Of a stretch of DNA of 64,000 nt, positions 1-9,794 are shown piece by piece (positions within the stretch are counted from its first letter, which is position 1; every line of letters starts with the position of its first letter). Made by a program: the position numbers and the translations under genes. The notes beneath the pieces were generated by a model, which was not told where the DNA came from, did not search any database, and worked only from the letters and a program-made list of their open reading frames with translations. This DNA comes from Pectinatus brassicae (GTDB lineage Bacteria; Bacillota; Negativicutes; Selenomonadales; Selenomonadaceae), in contig NZ_JACHFH010000010.1 in assembly GCF_014201835.1 (NCBI RefSeq), positions 21,535 to 85,534 of the forward strand, given 5' to 3'.

Positions 1-291
1 GCAGACAGCTATATTGAAAGATTGGCTTATGAATCGGTACGCGATGGCAGGGATGTTTTTGTAGTTACTTCTGATGGTGCGGAACAAAATGCTATATTGG
101 GTGCCGGCGCCTATCGTATGACTGTAAAGGAACTACGCAGGGCTGTATATAAAAATAAAAAACATTTACGAAAAAATTATGATGCTAAGACTGATGTTTC
201 TTTACATCGAAATGAAGTGGCAGATAGAATTGATCCATTGGTGCTGGATAAGCTAAATTTATTGCGCAAGAAAAATGACAATGATTTATGA
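1..291 (+). CDS. YacP-like NYN-domain ribonuclease, C-terminal part
   Basis: The gene runs in from the left edge: the frame is open from base 1, so the TTG at 22 is internal and the true start lies outside the window. The visible 96 residues contain the segments ADSYIERLAYE, VFVVTSDGAEQ and LGAGAYRMTVKEL, typical of the C-terminal half of the YacP/Rae1 (DUF901) family. Family knowledge: these are NYN/PIN-like endoribonucleases; B. subtilis Rae1 cuts mRNA on the ribosome. The acidic T-S-D segment is probably part of the metal site. It ends before the rimP promoter, so it belongs to an upstream transcription unit. Confidence 0.8.
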   Translation, partial: ADSYIERLAYESVRDGRDVFVVTSDGAEQNAILGAGAYRMTVKELRRAVYKNKKHLRKNYDAKTDVSLHRNEVADRIDPLVLDKLNLLRKKNDNDL

Positions 292-408
292 TTTTATAGC
301 AAAAATGTGGCTTCCATGTTTGCTTTTGCTTATTTTTAAAGTATACAGTAGCAGCTGAAATAGTCTTATCTAGTAGTTTTTTTTCGATATATTTGTTTGG
401 TAGTTTAG

Positions 409-437
409 TTTACATTTATTTAATCTAGTGATATAAT
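409..437 (+). promoter_or_regulatory. Promoter of the rimP-truB operon
   Basis: TTTACA at 409-414 and a perfect TATAAT at 432-437 are separated by 17 bases, a near-consensus housekeeping promoter. Transcription would start near 444, giving a leader of about 75 bases that contains the hairpin at 464-490. Confidence 0.75.
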
Positions 438-463
438 AGTAATATCAACTTAAGCATGTATTT

Positions 464-490
464 AAAGAGTGGGTGGCAAACCCACTCTTT
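464..490 (+). promoter_or_regulatory. Leader hairpin in front of rimP
   Basis: A perfect 11-bp stem (AAAGAGTGGGT / ACCCACTCTTT) closes a GGCAA loop about 20 bases after the inferred transcription start. No uninterrupted T-run follows, so it is not an ordinary strong terminator. From memory, GTGGG/CCCAC hairpins recur before rimP in Firmicutes; an attenuator or autoregulatory site for the RimP/NusA operon is an inference. It could also simply protect the 5' end. Confidence 0.6.
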
Positions 491-519
491 AGTATTATAA
501 GGATTTTTAGGAGGAAGCA

Positions 520-966
520 ATGGCTGGACAAATAGAAACAAAAGCGGAAAAGCTGGTACAGGATTTGCTTTTGAATACAGAATATGAATTAGTCGATATT
601 GAATATATAAAAGAAAAAAATTGGTATTTGCGTATTTATATCGATAAAGATGGCGGTATTGATTTAGATGATTGCCAAAAACTCAGTCATGAAATTGACG
701 ATGAGATTGAAAAGCAAAATATCATCAAAGATAGTTATATTTTGGAAATATCATCGCCAGGACTTGACCGCCAGTTGAAAAAAGACCGTGATTTTGAGCG
801 GGAATTGGGAAAAGATATTGATATAGTTACTTATACACGCATTGATGGCAAAAAGAAATTCACCGGGAAATTAACTGCTTTTAATGCTGAATCAGTAACA
901 ATTGATGAAGATTTTATTATTTTGCGTTCGCAGATATCATCAGTGCGTTTGCATATTGATTTTTGA
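520..966 (+). CDS. rimP: Ribosome maturation factor RimP
   Basis: At 148 residues this is full length for RimP (formerly YlxS/YhbC), needed for late maturation of the 30S subunit. The N-terminal alpha/beta domain holds the family segments YELVDIEYIKE and LEISSPGLDRQL; a C-terminal SH3-like domain follows from about residue 90. The ATG at 520 is preceded by TAGGAGG at a normal distance. It is the first gene of the operon and is followed by nusA after 20 bases, the classic order. Confidence 0.97.
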   Translation: MAGQIETKAEKLVQDLLLNTEYELVDIEYIKEKNWYLRIYIDKDGGIDLDDCQKLSHEIDDEIEKQNIIKDSYILEISSPGLDRQLKKDRDFERELGKDIDIVTYTRIDGKKKFTGKLTAFNAESVTIDEDFIILRSQISSVRLHIDF

Positions 967-986
967 GTTATTAGGAGGATATAGAG

Positions 987-2096
987 TTGGCTACTAAAAA
1001 TAAGGGCTTTTTAGAAGCTTTTGAAGAAGTTGGCAAAGAAAAGGGCATTGCACTGGAAGTATTGTTTGATGCTATTGAAGCAGCACTAATTTCTGCTTAT
1101 AAGAGAAATTTTAATTCTGCACAAAATGTGCGTGTAGCACTTGATCGTACAACCGGGGAATTTCATGTATATTCGGTTAAAAATGTTGTTGAAGAATTGG
1201 AAAATGATATAACTGAAATTTCTTTAGCAGATGCTAAGCGTATTCACAATGACTATGCTGTTGGTGATGTTATAGAAACCGAAATTACACCGGCTAATTT
1301 TGGCCGTATTGCTGCTCAAACAGCTAAACAGGTTGTTGTTCAAAGAATACGTGAAGCTGAGCGCGGAAATATTTATGATGAATATTCCAGTCGGGCTAAC
1401 GATATTTTGACAGGTATAATACAGCGTATTGAAGGCAAAAATGTTATCATTGATTTGGGAAAAACAGAAGCTATATTGACACCTGCTGAACAAATTTCTT
1501 TGGAAAAATATGAACCAAATGAAAGACTTAAACTCTACATTGTTGAGGTTAAGAAAACTACTAAGGGACCGCAGATTTTATTATCACGCACGCATCCAGG
1601 TTTATTGAAACGGTTATTTGAATTAGAAGTACCGGAAATAAGCGATGGTATGGTTGAAATTAAATCTGTAGCCAGAGAACCAGGCATGCGCTCGAAAATT
1701 GCTGTTTATTCTAAGGATGAAGCTATTGATGCTGTAGGTTCCTGTGTAGGACAAAAAGGTCTGCGTGTGCAGGCAATTGTCGATGAGCTGCGTGGTGAAA
1801 AAATTGATATCGTAAAATGGAATCAAGACCCAGCTACATATATAGCAAATGCTTTAAGCCCGGCTAAAGTTGTTTCTGTTGCCATAAAAGAGGATGAAAA
1901 AATTTCTAAGGTAGTTGTGCCTGATTATCAATTGTCTTTGGCAATAGGCAAAGAGGGACAAAATGCTCGTTTGGCAGCAAAGCTTACTGGTTGGAAAATA
2001 GATATAAAAAGCGAATCACAAGCGGCTGAATCTGGGATGGATGAAGGTATGGAAGTTATAAACGTAATAGGTGAAGAATCTTTTTCCGTTGATTAA
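987..2096 (+). CDS. nusA: Transcription termination/antitermination protein NusA
   Basis: NusA binds RNA polymerase and nascent RNA and controls pausing, termination and antitermination. The 369-residue protein shows the N-terminal polymerase-binding domain (about 1-125), an S1 domain (about 135-200), and two KH domains with G-x-x-G loops at GSCVGQKG (251-258) and near residue 321 (AIGKEGQN). It stops after KH2, as in Firmicutes, with no acidic repeats like those of E. coli. The start is TTG at 987, set by TAGGAGG at 972-978. Confidence 0.98.
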   Translation: MATKNKGFLEAFEEVGKEKGIALEVLFDAIEAALISAYKRNFNSAQNVRVALDRTTGEFHVYSVKNVVEELENDITEISLADAKRIHNDYAVGDVIETEITPANFGRIAAQTAKQVVVQRIREAERGNIYDEYSSRANDILTGIIQRIEGKNVIIDLGKTEAILTPAEQISLEKYEPNERLKLYIVEVKKTTKGPQILLSRTHPGLLKRLFELEVPEISDGMVEIKSVAREPGMRSKIAVYSKDEAIDAVGSCVGQKGLRVQAIVDELRGEKIDIVKWNQDPATYIANALSPAKVVSVAIKEDEKISKVVVPDYQLSLAIGKEGQNARLAAKLTGWKIDIKSESQAAESGMDEGMEVINVIGEESFSVD

Positions 2097-2113
2097 TATC
2101 TAAGGAGAACAAA

Positions 2114-2386
2114 ATGGCTGTAAAAAAAATTCCAGAACGAATGTGTGTTGGCTGTCATCAAAATCATAGCAAAAAAGAACTTATACGAATAGTCAGAACC
2201 CCGGAAGGTGAGTTTCAGATTGATACAACTGGTAAAAAATCTGGTAGGGGTGCATATATTTGTCCTAAGATGGAATGCTTAGAGGCAGCTATTAAGGGAC
2301 ATAAATTAGAAAAATCTTTTAAGAGTAAAATAGATAATAGTATATATGAAAAATTGAAAGCGGGATTTTCAGATATAGATGGATAA
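2114..2386 (+). CDS. rnpM: RNase P modulator RnpM (YlxR)
   Basis: This 90-residue protein has the YlxR (DUF448) signature: PERMCVGC near the N-terminus, KSGRGAYICP and CLEAA in the middle. In B. subtilis the family member binds the RNase P RNA and modulates its activity, hence RnpM. The CxxC and later cysteines are visible here. An AAGGAGAAC ribosome binding site precedes the ATG. Its last 8 bases overlap the start of the next gene, which suggests translational coupling. Confidence 0.93.
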   Translation: MAVKKIPERMCVGCHQNHSKKELIRIVRTPEGEFQIDTTGKKSGRGAYICPKMECLEAAIKGHKLEKSFKSKIDNSIYEKLKAGFSDIDG

Positions 2387-2699
2387 TGTGCAGCAAAAAT
2401 TAATGAATCTGCTTAGCATGGCGGCACGGGCCAATAAACTTATGGCCGGTGATTTTGCTGTCAGTAAAGCTATAGAAAATAATAAGATACAATTATTATT
2501 GATTGCTTGTGATACAGCAGAAAAAAGCAAAAAAGAATATGAGAAAATAGCACTAAGTGCGGGTGTTGCTTTAAAGATTATACCAATAGAAAAGCAGCTT
2601 TTGGGTAATAATATAGGTAAAACAGAACGTGCGGCAATTGCCATATGTGACAGGGGTTTTGCTAAAGCAATAACTAAAATATTAGATGACATCAGCTAA
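2379..2699 (+). CDS. rplGA: L7Ae-family ribosomal protein (YlxQ, RplGA)
   Basis: The 106-residue protein belongs to the L7Ae/L30e/S12e/Gadd45 fold. Segments [15 protein letters not shown] and [19 protein letters not shown] match YlxQ of the nusA-infB operon. Family members bind kink-turn RNA motifs; the cellular RNA target in Firmicutes is not well settled. It overlaps rnpM by 8 bases and has no clear ribosome binding site of its own, so its translation probably depends on rnpM. Confidence 0.92.
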   Translation: MDNVQQKLMNLLSMAARANKLMAGDFAVSKAIENNKIQLLLIACDTAEKSKKEYEKIALSAGVALKIIPIEKQLLGNNIGKTERAAIAICDRGFAKAITKILDDIS

Positions 2700-2713
2700 A
2701 TGGGGGTGGATCG

Positions 2714-5167
2714 ATGTCAAAATATAGAGTATATGAACTTGCTAGAGAATTTGCAACCGACAGTAAAAATATTTTGAATATATTAAAGTCAAATAACATT
2801 GAGGTAAAAAGTCATGCCAGTACGGTAGGTGACAATGAACGTAATATTGTAGAAAAAAGTATAAAAAAAATAGCGACACCAATTGAAAAAAAGGTGCCGG
2901 TAAAGCAGCAAACTATGCATTCAGATAGTTCACATAAAACACAGCAGCATGAAAAAAAACAAATGAATCGAGGCGGTGACAAAATAAATACTTCAGTATC
3001 AAAACAATCAAATAACAGATCTGCAAATAATAGCAGCAGACCTAATAATCATAATACAAATAATACCAATAACAACAATAGACACAATGATAAACCTAAT
3101 GCTAATGGACAGCAGTCCAGAACACAGCAGGCGGTGCAGCATAATAATCAAAAAAATGTGACCCATAAAAAACCAGCAGAAGCAAATGCTAATGTAAAGC
3201 AGCAAAGTGACAATAATCGCAGCCGTAATAATAATACGCGTAATAGCAATACCAGCAATAATAACCACACTTCTAATAATAGACGAAATAACAATAACAA
3301 TAACAATAACAACAATAACAATAGTAATAATAATCGCAATAATAACAATAGAAAAAGCTGGAAAAATAACCGCAACAATAGAAATCATCAGCCAGTGCAG
3401 AAACAGGAAATTATTCGTCCTAAAGTAATAAAAGTTGGCGAAAGCATTTCTATTAAAGAATTAGCCAGCAAAATGACATATACTATTTCTGATGTCATAA
3501 AGAAACTTATGATGCTGGGCATAATGGCAACAATCAATCAGGATATCGATTTTGATACGGCTGTACTAGTCGCTGCAGAATTTAATATAAACGTAGAAGA
3601 ATTACCACCAGAAGTTGATTTAACAGAAATACCGGAAATTATAGATGCGGAAAAAGATTTATTGCCTCGTCCACCGGTTGTTACTGTTATGGGGCATGTT
3701 GACCATGGTAAGACATCCTTGCTTGATGTAATAAGAAAATCTTCCGTAACGGCTAATGAAGCTGGTGGAATAACTCAGCATATCGGTGCCTATCAGGTAA
3801 TGTGCAAAGACAGAAAAATTGTATTTCTTGATACACCGGGGCATGAGGCCTTTACAGCAATGCGTGCTCGTGGAGCTCAGGTAACAGATGTTGCTGTACT
3901 TGTAGTTGCTGCCGATGATGGTGTTATGCCACAGACACTTGAAGCTATCAATCATGCTAAAGCAGCTAAGGTGCCAATTGTTGTAGCAATCAATAAAATA
4001 GATAAACCTGGTGCTAATCCAGAAAAAGTAAAACAGGAACTGTCTGAGCATGAGCTTATTCCCGAAGACTGGGGCGGCGATACCATTATGGTACCTGTAT
4101 CGGCCAAACAGAAAATGGGAATAAACGATTTATTGGAAATGATATTATTAGTAGCTGAAATGGGCGAACTTAAAGCTAATCCAAATCGTGATGCCCGTGG
4201 TATAATCATTGAAGCTGAGCTTGATAAAGGCCGTGGGCCGGTAGCAACAGTTTTAGTACAAAATGGTACGCTCCATGTTGGTGACTCAATAATTGCTGGA
4301 ACGACTTTTGGTAAAGTAAGAGCTATGATTAATGATCGTGGCGAAAAAGTTAAAAAAGCAGGTCCATCTGTACCAGTTGAAGTTTTAGGTTTATCTGATG
4401 TACCAGCTGCTGGTGATGAAATGGCAGCCTTAGATGAACATTTAGCTCGTACAATTTCGGAAAAACGTATTGAAAAACAACGTACAGAGCTTATCAATAA
4501 TAAAAAAGTATCATTGGATGATTTATTCCAGCAGATAAGTGAAGGTCAGATAAAAGATCTTAATATCCTGATAAAAGCAGATGTACAGGGTTCACTAGAA
4601 GCACTGAAAACATCTTTACTAGGACTCAATAAAAGTGATGAAGTGCGCGTAAGCATAATTCATACTGGAGTTGGCGGCGTAAATGAATCTGATGTTATGC
4701 TGGCTTCTGCGGCTAATGCCTTAATCTTGGCATTTAATGTACGTCCTGATGCCAATGCTAGAAAATTAGCTGATACTGAAAGCATAGATATTCGTACTTA
4801 TCGTGTTATTTATGAAGCAATAAATGATATTGAAGCAGCAATGAAAGGGATGCTTGCACCTAAATATAAGGAAGTAATTCAAGGTAAGGTTGAAATTCGT
4901 CAGGTAATGAAATTCTCCAAAGCCCTAGTTGCTGGCTCATATGTATTAGAAGGTAAGATAACCAATTCCTCACAGATTCGCATTATTCGTGATAATGTTG
5001 TTGTATTTGAAGGAAATATTGATTCGCTGCGCCGCTTTAAAGATGATGTTAAAGAAGTGGCTGCTGGTTATGAATGTGGTATAACTCTTGAAAATTATCG
5101 TGACTTTAGAGAAAAAGATATTATCGAAGCTTATACCATGGAAGAGATAGCTCCGCAGAGCTTGTAA
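2714..5167 (+). CDS. infB: Translation initiation factor IF-2
   Basis: IF-2 is the GTPase that places initiator tRNA on the 30S subunit and promotes subunit joining. The 817-residue protein has a short N-terminal IF2-N motif ([13 protein letters not shown]), a low-complexity linker rich in Asn, Ser, Gln and Lys (about residues 55-230), a second IF2-N region (about 240-300), and the G domain with GHVDHGKT at 327-334, DTPGHEAF and NKID. Beta-barrel and C-terminal fMet-tRNA-binding domains follow. The linker contains an almost pure Asn tract. The ribosome binding site is GGGGGTGG, 14 bases after rplGA. Confidence 0.98.
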   Translation: MSKYRVYELAREFATDSKNILNILKSNNIEVKSHASTVGDNERNIVEKSIKKIATPIEKKVPVKQQTMHSDSSHKTQQHEKKQMNRGGDKINTSVSKQSNNRSANNSSRPNNHNTNNTNNNNRHNDKPNANGQQSRTQQAVQHNNQKNVTHKKPAEANANVKQQSDNNRSRNNNTRNSNTSNNNHTSNNRRNNNNNNNNNNNNSNNNRNNNNRKSWKNNRNNRNHQPVQKQEIIRPKVIKVGESISIKELASKMTYTISDVIKKLMMLGIMATINQDIDFDTAVLVAAEFNINVEELPPEVDLTEIPEIIDAEKDLLPRPPVVTVMGHVDHGKTSLLDVIRKSSVTANEAGGITQHIGAYQVMCKDRKIVFLDTPGHEAFTAMRARGAQVTDVAVLVVAADDGVMPQTLEAINHAKAAKVPIVVAINKIDKPGANPEKVKQELSEHELIPEDWGGDTIMVPVSAKQKMGINDLLEMILLVAEMGELKANPNRDARGIIIEAELDKGRGPVATVLVQNGTLHVGDSIIAGTTFGKVRAMINDRGEKVKKAGPSVPVEVLGLSDVPAAGDEMAALDEHLARTISEKRIEKQRTELINNKKVSLDDLFQQISEGQIKDLNILIKADVQGSLEALKTSLLGLNKSDEVRVSIIHTGVGGVNESDVMLASAANALILAFNVRPDANARKLADTESIDIRTYRVIYEAINDIEAAMKGMLAPKYKEVIQGKVEIRQVMKFSKALVAGSYVLEGKITNSSQIRIIRDNVVVFEGNIDSLRRFKDDVKEVAAGYECGITLENYRDFREKDIIEAYTMEEIAPQSL
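3287..3349 (+). repeat. AAT/AAC triplet tract inside infB
   Basis: Twenty-one codons in a row are nearly all AAT or AAC: twelve Asn, Ser, three Asn, Arg, four Asn. Similar but less pure AAY-rich sequence surrounds it from about 3000 to 3380. The tract is a simple-sequence repeat with in-frame, multiple-of-three period, so slippage would change linker length without breaking the frame. Confidence 0.9.
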
Positions 5168-5185
5168 GATAAAGGTTGTGAAACA

Positions 5186-5566
5186 ATGGGTGTTCGTGTT
5201 GAAAAAATCCAGGAACAAATAAAGCATGAGGTCAGCCAAATCATTTTGCGTGGATTAAAAGATCCACGCATAGGCTTTGTAACTATTACTAGTGTGGATG
5301 TATCCAGTGATTTACGTAATGCGCGTATTTATGTAAGTATATTAGGCAATGACAAGCAATTTGAAGATACATGGCAGGGGCTAAAAAACTCCGTAGGGTA
5401 CATTCGGCAGGAATTAGCTAAGCATATGCGTTTAAGATATGTGCCGCAGCTGTCTTTTTATCCTGATACAACCATGGAATATAGTGCACATATTCAAAAA
5501 CTTATCAATAAAATACATCAGTCGGATCAAGAGGGGATAACTGACGATGGAAATAACGATAAATGA
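5186..5566 (+). CDS. rbfA: Ribosome-binding factor A
   Basis: RbfA is a KH-fold protein that matures the 5' end of 16S rRNA and is needed in the cold. The 126-residue protein has EKIQEQIKHEVSQIILRGLKDPRIGFVTIT at its start, DVSSDLRNARIYVSI in the middle and LRYVPQLSFYPDTT near the end, all family hallmarks. It follows infB by 18 bases with a modest AAGG ribosome binding site. Its last 20 bases overlap nrnA. Confidence 0.96.
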   Translation: MGVRVEKIQEQIKHEVSQIILRGLKDPRIGFVTITSVDVSSDLRNARIYVSILGNDKQFEDTWQGLKNSVGYIRQELAKHMRLRYVPQLSFYPDTTMEYSAHIQKLINKIHQSDQEGITDDGNNDK

Positions 5567-6491
5567 TGCTGCAAAAAAAATATCGCAAAATAAAAATATA
5601 GCAATTGCCCCGCATGTAAATCCTGATGGTGATGGCCTTGGTTCAACACTAGGTCTTTACCATGCTTTGGTAAAATCCGGGCATAATGTAAAAATATTTG
5701 TTGATGACGATATTCCTAATGCTTTTCGTTTTTTACCGGGCTGGGAAAATTTTATAAGGCCTGAGGAACAGGTAGATGGTATTGACCTGTTAATTGTTCT
5801 TGATGCTGAACCAGAACGTATTGGTCGTGTAACAGAAGTTATAAAAGCGCCAATATTAAATTTAGATCATCATCGATCTAATACAAAAACGGCAAATTTT
5901 TTATATTTGGCACCAGAAAGAGCTGCTACCGGTGAAATTATTTATTTGCTGCTCGACAATATGCAGATTGAACTTGATACGAATATAGCCATTTGTCTGT
6001 ATACAGCTATTGCAACTGACTGTGGCTTTTTTAAGTATTCCAATACCAGCAGCTTTACGATGCAGACAGCAGCTAAAATGCTTGATTATGGTGTAGAACC
6101 AAATCGTATATCAGAGGCATTAGAGCAAAAGAAATTTACTGATGTAAAAATACTTCCAGCAGTTATTGATACTTTAACATTATATAATGATGGGAAAATT
6201 GCCATTATCAGTGTAACTAAGGATATCAAAGAAAATTGTGACAGTACAGCTGATTTTGTTGAATATGCCCGTATCATCGAAGGCGTTGATGTTGCTATTG
6301 TTGTAAAATATTCTGATGATAAAGTTACGCGTATCAGTATGCGCTCTAAGTATACTGATGTGGCGTCAATTGCTGAGAAATTGGGCGGCGGTGGTCATAT
6401 AAGAGCTGCCGGCTGTACAATAAATGACGATTTGGTAAATGCTCGTAAGTGTATTTTGGCTGTAGTGGAAGCAGAAATGGCGGCGAAATAA
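5547..6491 (+). CDS. nrnA: DHH-family oligoribonuclease/pAp phosphatase NrnA
   Basis: NrnA degrades very short RNAs and dephosphorylates 3'-phosphoadenosine 5'-phosphate. The 314-residue protein carries the metal-binding motifs HVNPDGDG (23-30) and DHH (107-109) and the C-terminal DHHA1 motif GGGGHIRAAGC. It lies between rbfA and truB as in many Firmicutes. The ATG at 5547 sits within the end of rbfA and is preceded by GAGGGG at 5530-5535. Specificity (nanoRNA, pAp or c-di-nucleotide products) cannot be told from sequence alone; GdpP-type PAS/GGDEF domains are absent. Confidence 0.93.
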   Translation: MEITINDAAKKISQNKNIAIAPHVNPDGDGLGSTLGLYHALVKSGHNVKIFVDDDIPNAFRFLPGWENFIRPEEQVDGIDLLIVLDAEPERIGRVTEVIKAPILNLDHHRSNTKTANFLYLAPERAATGEIIYLLLDNMQIELDTNIAICLYTAIATDCGFFKYSNTSSFTMQTAAKMLDYGVEPNRISEALEQKKFTDVKILPAVIDTLTLYNDGKIAIISVTKDIKENCDSTADFVEYARIIEGVDVAIVVKYSDDKVTRISMRSKYTDVASIAEKLGGGGHIRAAGCTINDDLVNARKCILAVVEAEMAAK

Positions 6492-6492
6492 C

Positions 6493-7365
6493 ATGGGAAT
6501 TAATGGCTTTATAAATGTGCTTAAACCGCCGGGAATGACATCACATGATGTAGTTGGTTGTATGCGACGTGTCTATAAAACTAAAAAAGTCGGTCATGCT
6601 GGTACACTTGATCCAGCGGCAGCGGGTGTACTTATAATAGCAATTGGTTATGCTACGCGTGTTTTAGAATATATTACTGATGTTGATAAAGGTTATCGTG
6701 CTGAGGTTTTATTGGGAATAAAAACTGACAGCGGTGATGATACTGGTAAAATTTTAGAACAAAGTGATGTAGTTATGCCAGATGAGGCTAAGATACATGA
6801 GGTCCTAGAACAATTTCAGGGTGAAATAGAGCAGGTGCCGCCTGTATATTCAGCCATAAAAATTAATGGGCAAAAAGCTTATGATTTAGCGCGAAAAAAT
6901 ATAGCTGTTGAAATGCCTAAGCGCCAGGTGATGATTCATGATATTTCACTGCAGAATATTTATGAAAAAAGTTTTTGCATTGATGTAAACTGTTCTAAAG
7001 GAACCTACATACGTTCATTATGCAGTGATATTGGTGATGCTTTGGGAATTCCAGCTACAATGGCTTTTTTAGTGCGTACAGGTATTGGACGTTTTAAGTT
7101 AACAGAGGCCTTTACGCTCGAAGAAATAGCCAATGCGCCTTTAGCTGTTTTACAGGGAATGGACAGTCTATTAGGACAAATGGATGATTATGAAATAAAT
7201 GATGCAGCTATGGCTGACTTTCGTCAGGGTAAACGCATTGCTTATACTGGCATAAAAGACGAGGGAACGGTATTGCTCGTTCATAACAAAGATGATTTTG
7301 CCGGTATCGGCAAAATTACTGCTGATAAAAATATAGCACCGCATAAGGTTTTTGCTGATAAATAA
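6493..7365 (+). CDS. truB: tRNA pseudouridine(55) synthase TruB
   Basis: TruB makes pseudouridine 55 in the T-loop of tRNAs. The 290-residue protein shows the catalytic motif GHAGTLDPAAAGVL with the nucleophilic Asp at residue 40, and KGTYIRSLCSDIG in the second half. The start ATG is two bases after the nrnA stop. The usual Firmicute follower, ribF, is absent: a terminator and the oppositely oriented LPS operon come next. Confidence 0.97.
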   Translation: MGINGFINVLKPPGMTSHDVVGCMRRVYKTKKVGHAGTLDPAAAGVLIIAIGYATRVLEYITDVDKGYRAEVLLGIKTDSGDDTGKILEQSDVVMPDEAKIHEVLEQFQGEIEQVPPVYSAIKINGQKAYDLARKNIAVEMPKRQVMIHDISLQNIYEKSFCIDVNCSKGTYIRSLCSDIGDALGIPATMAFLVRTGIGRFKLTEAFTLEEIANAPLAVLQGMDSLLGQMDDYEINDAAMADFRQGKRIAYTGIKDEGTVLLVHNKDDFAGIGKITADKNIAPHKVFADK

Positions 7366-7401
7366 AAATAGCAGCGTCCAATTAAGGATGCTGCTATTTT
7401 T
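7364..7401. terminator. Bidirectional terminator between truB and the LPS operon
   Basis: AAAAATAGCAGCGTCC pairs with GGATGCTGCTATTTTT around a 6-base loop, a 16-bp stem with one G-T pair. Its A- and T-rich outer arms supply a U-tract on either strand, so it can end truB transcription from the left and the GT8 gene from the right. Confidence 0.9.
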
Positions 7402-7421
7402 ATATTTAATTTTTTTGATGA

Positions 7422-8423
7422 TCAAATATTTAGAAGGCGGGAAACTTTGGTTTTGATTTTATTATAGGAATACTGTAAATACCAATAAATTCCTTGTGTA
7501 TATTTCCTATATAAAATATGGGAATAGCCCATTCGTTTCATAGTCTTATAGGATGTAGCCTTACTTAATGGAGAGCCATTCCATAAAGAGGATTTTTCTA
7601 TGGAGAAAAATTTTTCTTTTAATGGATTAAGACACCATTCATCCCAAGGTTTATAACGACCGACATAATGTACAAACACAGTATCAGCAGGAATTGATAT
7701 ATTTTTATATTTTAAATCAAGTAAATAATCATATTTTTTATCCAAGTAAATACATTTTTCATCAAGAACAAGATTTAGGGCATCTTGATCCTGCCAATTA
7801 AATCGATCACGATTTTTAAAGGCAATATCCATAGTTTTGGAAGAAATATCCTCGTTATTCCAATTGGGAACATTGATAAACATAAACCCAGCATTAAAAT
7901 AAGAAGAACCCTTTAAGTTTAGGAAGGCAGATTGTCGTTGCCGTACTATTGTAATATCATTTACTACAGCAGCAATTTTATTATCAAAATGGATGTTGGA
8001 GAATTCCTTTAATGAACCAAAACATTGAATATCAGCATCTATATAGATAATTTTACTGACTAGTCCATTTAGAATTTTTGGCATAAGCAGTCTATTATAT
8101 GTAGCCTTAGCAAAATGATTAGTATAGGAGAAGTCCTCAAATATAGCAGGATTAATTAAATATATGATGACAGTTGCATTATTATTTAATGCAAATAGCT
8201 TAAGTTTATTTTTATTTTCTTCATCAATAAAATCAATGAAAACATGAAATATTATTTTTTCATGAGGGTTATTATTAATGATTGAAGTCATCGATACGCC
8301 CATCGGTCTGACAAAATTATTATCAATACCATAGCCAATATTAATAGAATTATCATATTCAAATTTAGTTAGTGGCACCTTGCTATAAATAAATTTTTGT
8401 AGCACGAATTGTTTTGATTGCAT
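7422..8423 (-). CDS. Glycosyltransferase family 8 (WaaJ/RfaJ-like)
   Basis: GT8 enzymes in LPS operons are retaining UDP-glucose or UDP-galactose transferases that extend the outer core on the cytoplasmic face. The 333-residue protein has the GT8 opening (INIGYGIDNNFVRPMGVSMTS), a DAD metal/nucleotide motif at 129-131, and FNAGFMFINV. The C-terminal segment SYKTMKRMGYSHILYRKYTQ resembles the small Glyco_transf_8C tail of WaaJ-type proteins. It is the last gene of the LPS operon. Sugar donor and acceptor are not predictable. The start ATG has GGAG upstream. Confidence 0.85.
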   Translation of the reverse strand: MQSKQFVLQKFIYSKVPLTKFEYDNSINIGYGIDNNFVRPMGVSMTSIINNNPHEKIIFHVFIDFIDEENKNKLKLFALNNNATVIIYLINPAIFEDFSYTNHFAKATYNRLLMPKILNGLVSKIIYIDADIQCFGSLKEFSNIHFDNKIAAVVNDITIVRQRQSAFLNLKGSSYFNAGFMFINVPNWNNEDISSKTMDIAFKNRDRFNWQDQDALNLVLDEKCIYLDKKYDYLLDLKYKNISIPADTVFVHYVGRYKPWDEWCLNPLKEKFFSIEKSSLWNGSPLSKATSYKTMKRMGYSHILYRKYTQGIYWYLQYSYNKIKTKVSRLLNI

Positions 8424-8457
8424 AAAATCTCCAATTTCTGTAATCGTAATATATATT

Positions 8458-9792
8458 TTAGTGATATTTTATTAGATAACGACTTATTATTCGTAATAAA
8501 ATAATAAATACGATAAAAATATAGAAATATAATAAATAAGTTTTTTTAAAAATTTTTATTGTTGTTACATTAGTAGTTTGATAATTGTATTTTATATATA
8601 GACCCCATATAAAGAAATATGCAGCTATAGTATTTAGATTTGAAAAATTATAATCAACTAATCCATGCAGGAGATAATTAATTGTTATTAAAAAGAAGCC
8701 TAAATCTAGAGGATCCTTTTTCTTTTTCCAATTTTTGATAGTAAAAAATATTATATTACCATAATATAATATGTATAATAAGGCGCCAATAATTCCAAAC
8801 TGCGCTAAAAACATTACTAGTTCATTATGTGCATGGGGAATTACTAAAGTATTATTAATATTGGCGGATAAATCATGTTTGAGATTTTCTTTTGATTCAT
8901 CAGATATTAGATTTTGTTTAAGTATAGCATTTGGAAAGTTATCTAAGCCTACACCAAAATAAAAATTATGTAGGAATAATCGATATCCATCTCTCATATA
9001 GAAATAATGTCCACGGGTAGATACATTATTAGTGTTAAAAATGTTATTCACACGATTATTTATTTTTCCATTAAAAGAATAAAGACTAGTAAGCAAAGTG
9101 ATAAAGATTAGTATAAAAATAAATTTTATATACCATTTTTTAATTAAAACAAAAAACAGAAAAAAACAGTCAATAATGAAGATAATCCAAATAGCTCTAG
9201 TATTATTGGTGAATAAACTTATTAATACAATAGATGTTATTATTAAAATGAGGATTCTTTGATAAAATTTAAGATGTTTTCTTAAACAGAAGATAAAAAA
9301 AACGGGTATTTGTATCAATAATAAATTGGCAAAACTCATAATATTATTATCAAAACCACCAACTCGATTTAAGCCATGAGTAAAATAGATATAAATACTA
9401 TAAACATCATTGCAAATAAAGCTAAATAGGAGGGAAAAAAATAATAAATATAATGTATTTTTCCTAACATCAAAGAATATAAGGGATAAAAAAGGAATCA
9501 TCATTTTTATCCAGGCTTCATATGTTAAAATTGATCGAGAAAAATTTGTGCTAAAAAATGAGATAAAAAATACTATTAAAAAAAATATTATAAGTGGTGA
9601 TAGATATGGTTTATAATATTCCCAATTAAAATATTTTGAGGATTGTTTTAAATTAAATATAAGTATTAATAAAAAGGCAGTACGAATAAATGTGTCGGCA
9701 ACTTTTCCCTCAATAAAAAAGGTTAAGGAGAATATTAACATACAAAAAATTATTATTTTTTCTAAAAAACTGTGATATGGTTTAAATATCAT
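8458..9792 (-). CDS. O-antigen ligase/polymerase family membrane protein (WaaL/Wzy-like)
   Basis: The 444-residue protein is almost all hydrophobic segments, about eleven or twelve by eye, with one large loop between about residues 240 and 320. After the loop comes PHAHNELVMFLAQFGIIGALL, the His-containing motif of the O-antigen ligase (Wzy_C) family. WaaL joins undecaprenyl-linked O-antigen to lipid A-core in the periplasm; Wzy polymerases share the fold, so either role is possible. Its place among core transferases favours ligase. The gene is visibly more AT-rich than its neighbours. It starts 2 bases after the upstream gene stops. Confidence 0.8.
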   Translation of the reverse strand: MIFKPYHSFLEKIIIFCMLIFSLTFFIEGKVADTFIRTAFLLILIFNLKQSSKYFNWEYYKPYLSPLIIFFLIVFFISFFSTNFSRSILTYEAWIKMMIPFLSLIFFDVRKNTLYLLFFSLLFSFICNDVYSIYIYFTHGLNRVGGFDNNIMSFANLLLIQIPVFFIFCLRKHLKFYQRILILIITSIVLISLFTNNTRAIWIIFIIDCFFLFFVLIKKWYIKFIFILIFITLLTSLYSFNGKINNRVNNIFNTNNVSTRGHYFYMRDGYRLFLHNFYFGVGLDNFPNAILKQNLISDESKENLKHDLSANINNTLVIPHAHNELVMFLAQFGIIGALLYILYYGNIIFFTIKNWKKKKDPLDLGFFLITINYLLHGLVDYNFSNLNTIAAYFFIWGLYIKYNYQTTNVTTIKIFKKTYLLYFYIFIVFIILLRIISRYLIKYH

Positions 9793-9794
9793 TA

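Noticed and set aside
3008..3428. Long open frames rich in Ile, Leu or Val on both strands across the infB linker
   Set aside because: They are frame shadows of the AAT/AAC repeat: other frames of such repeats read as Ile, Val or Leu. No ribosome binding site or family match.
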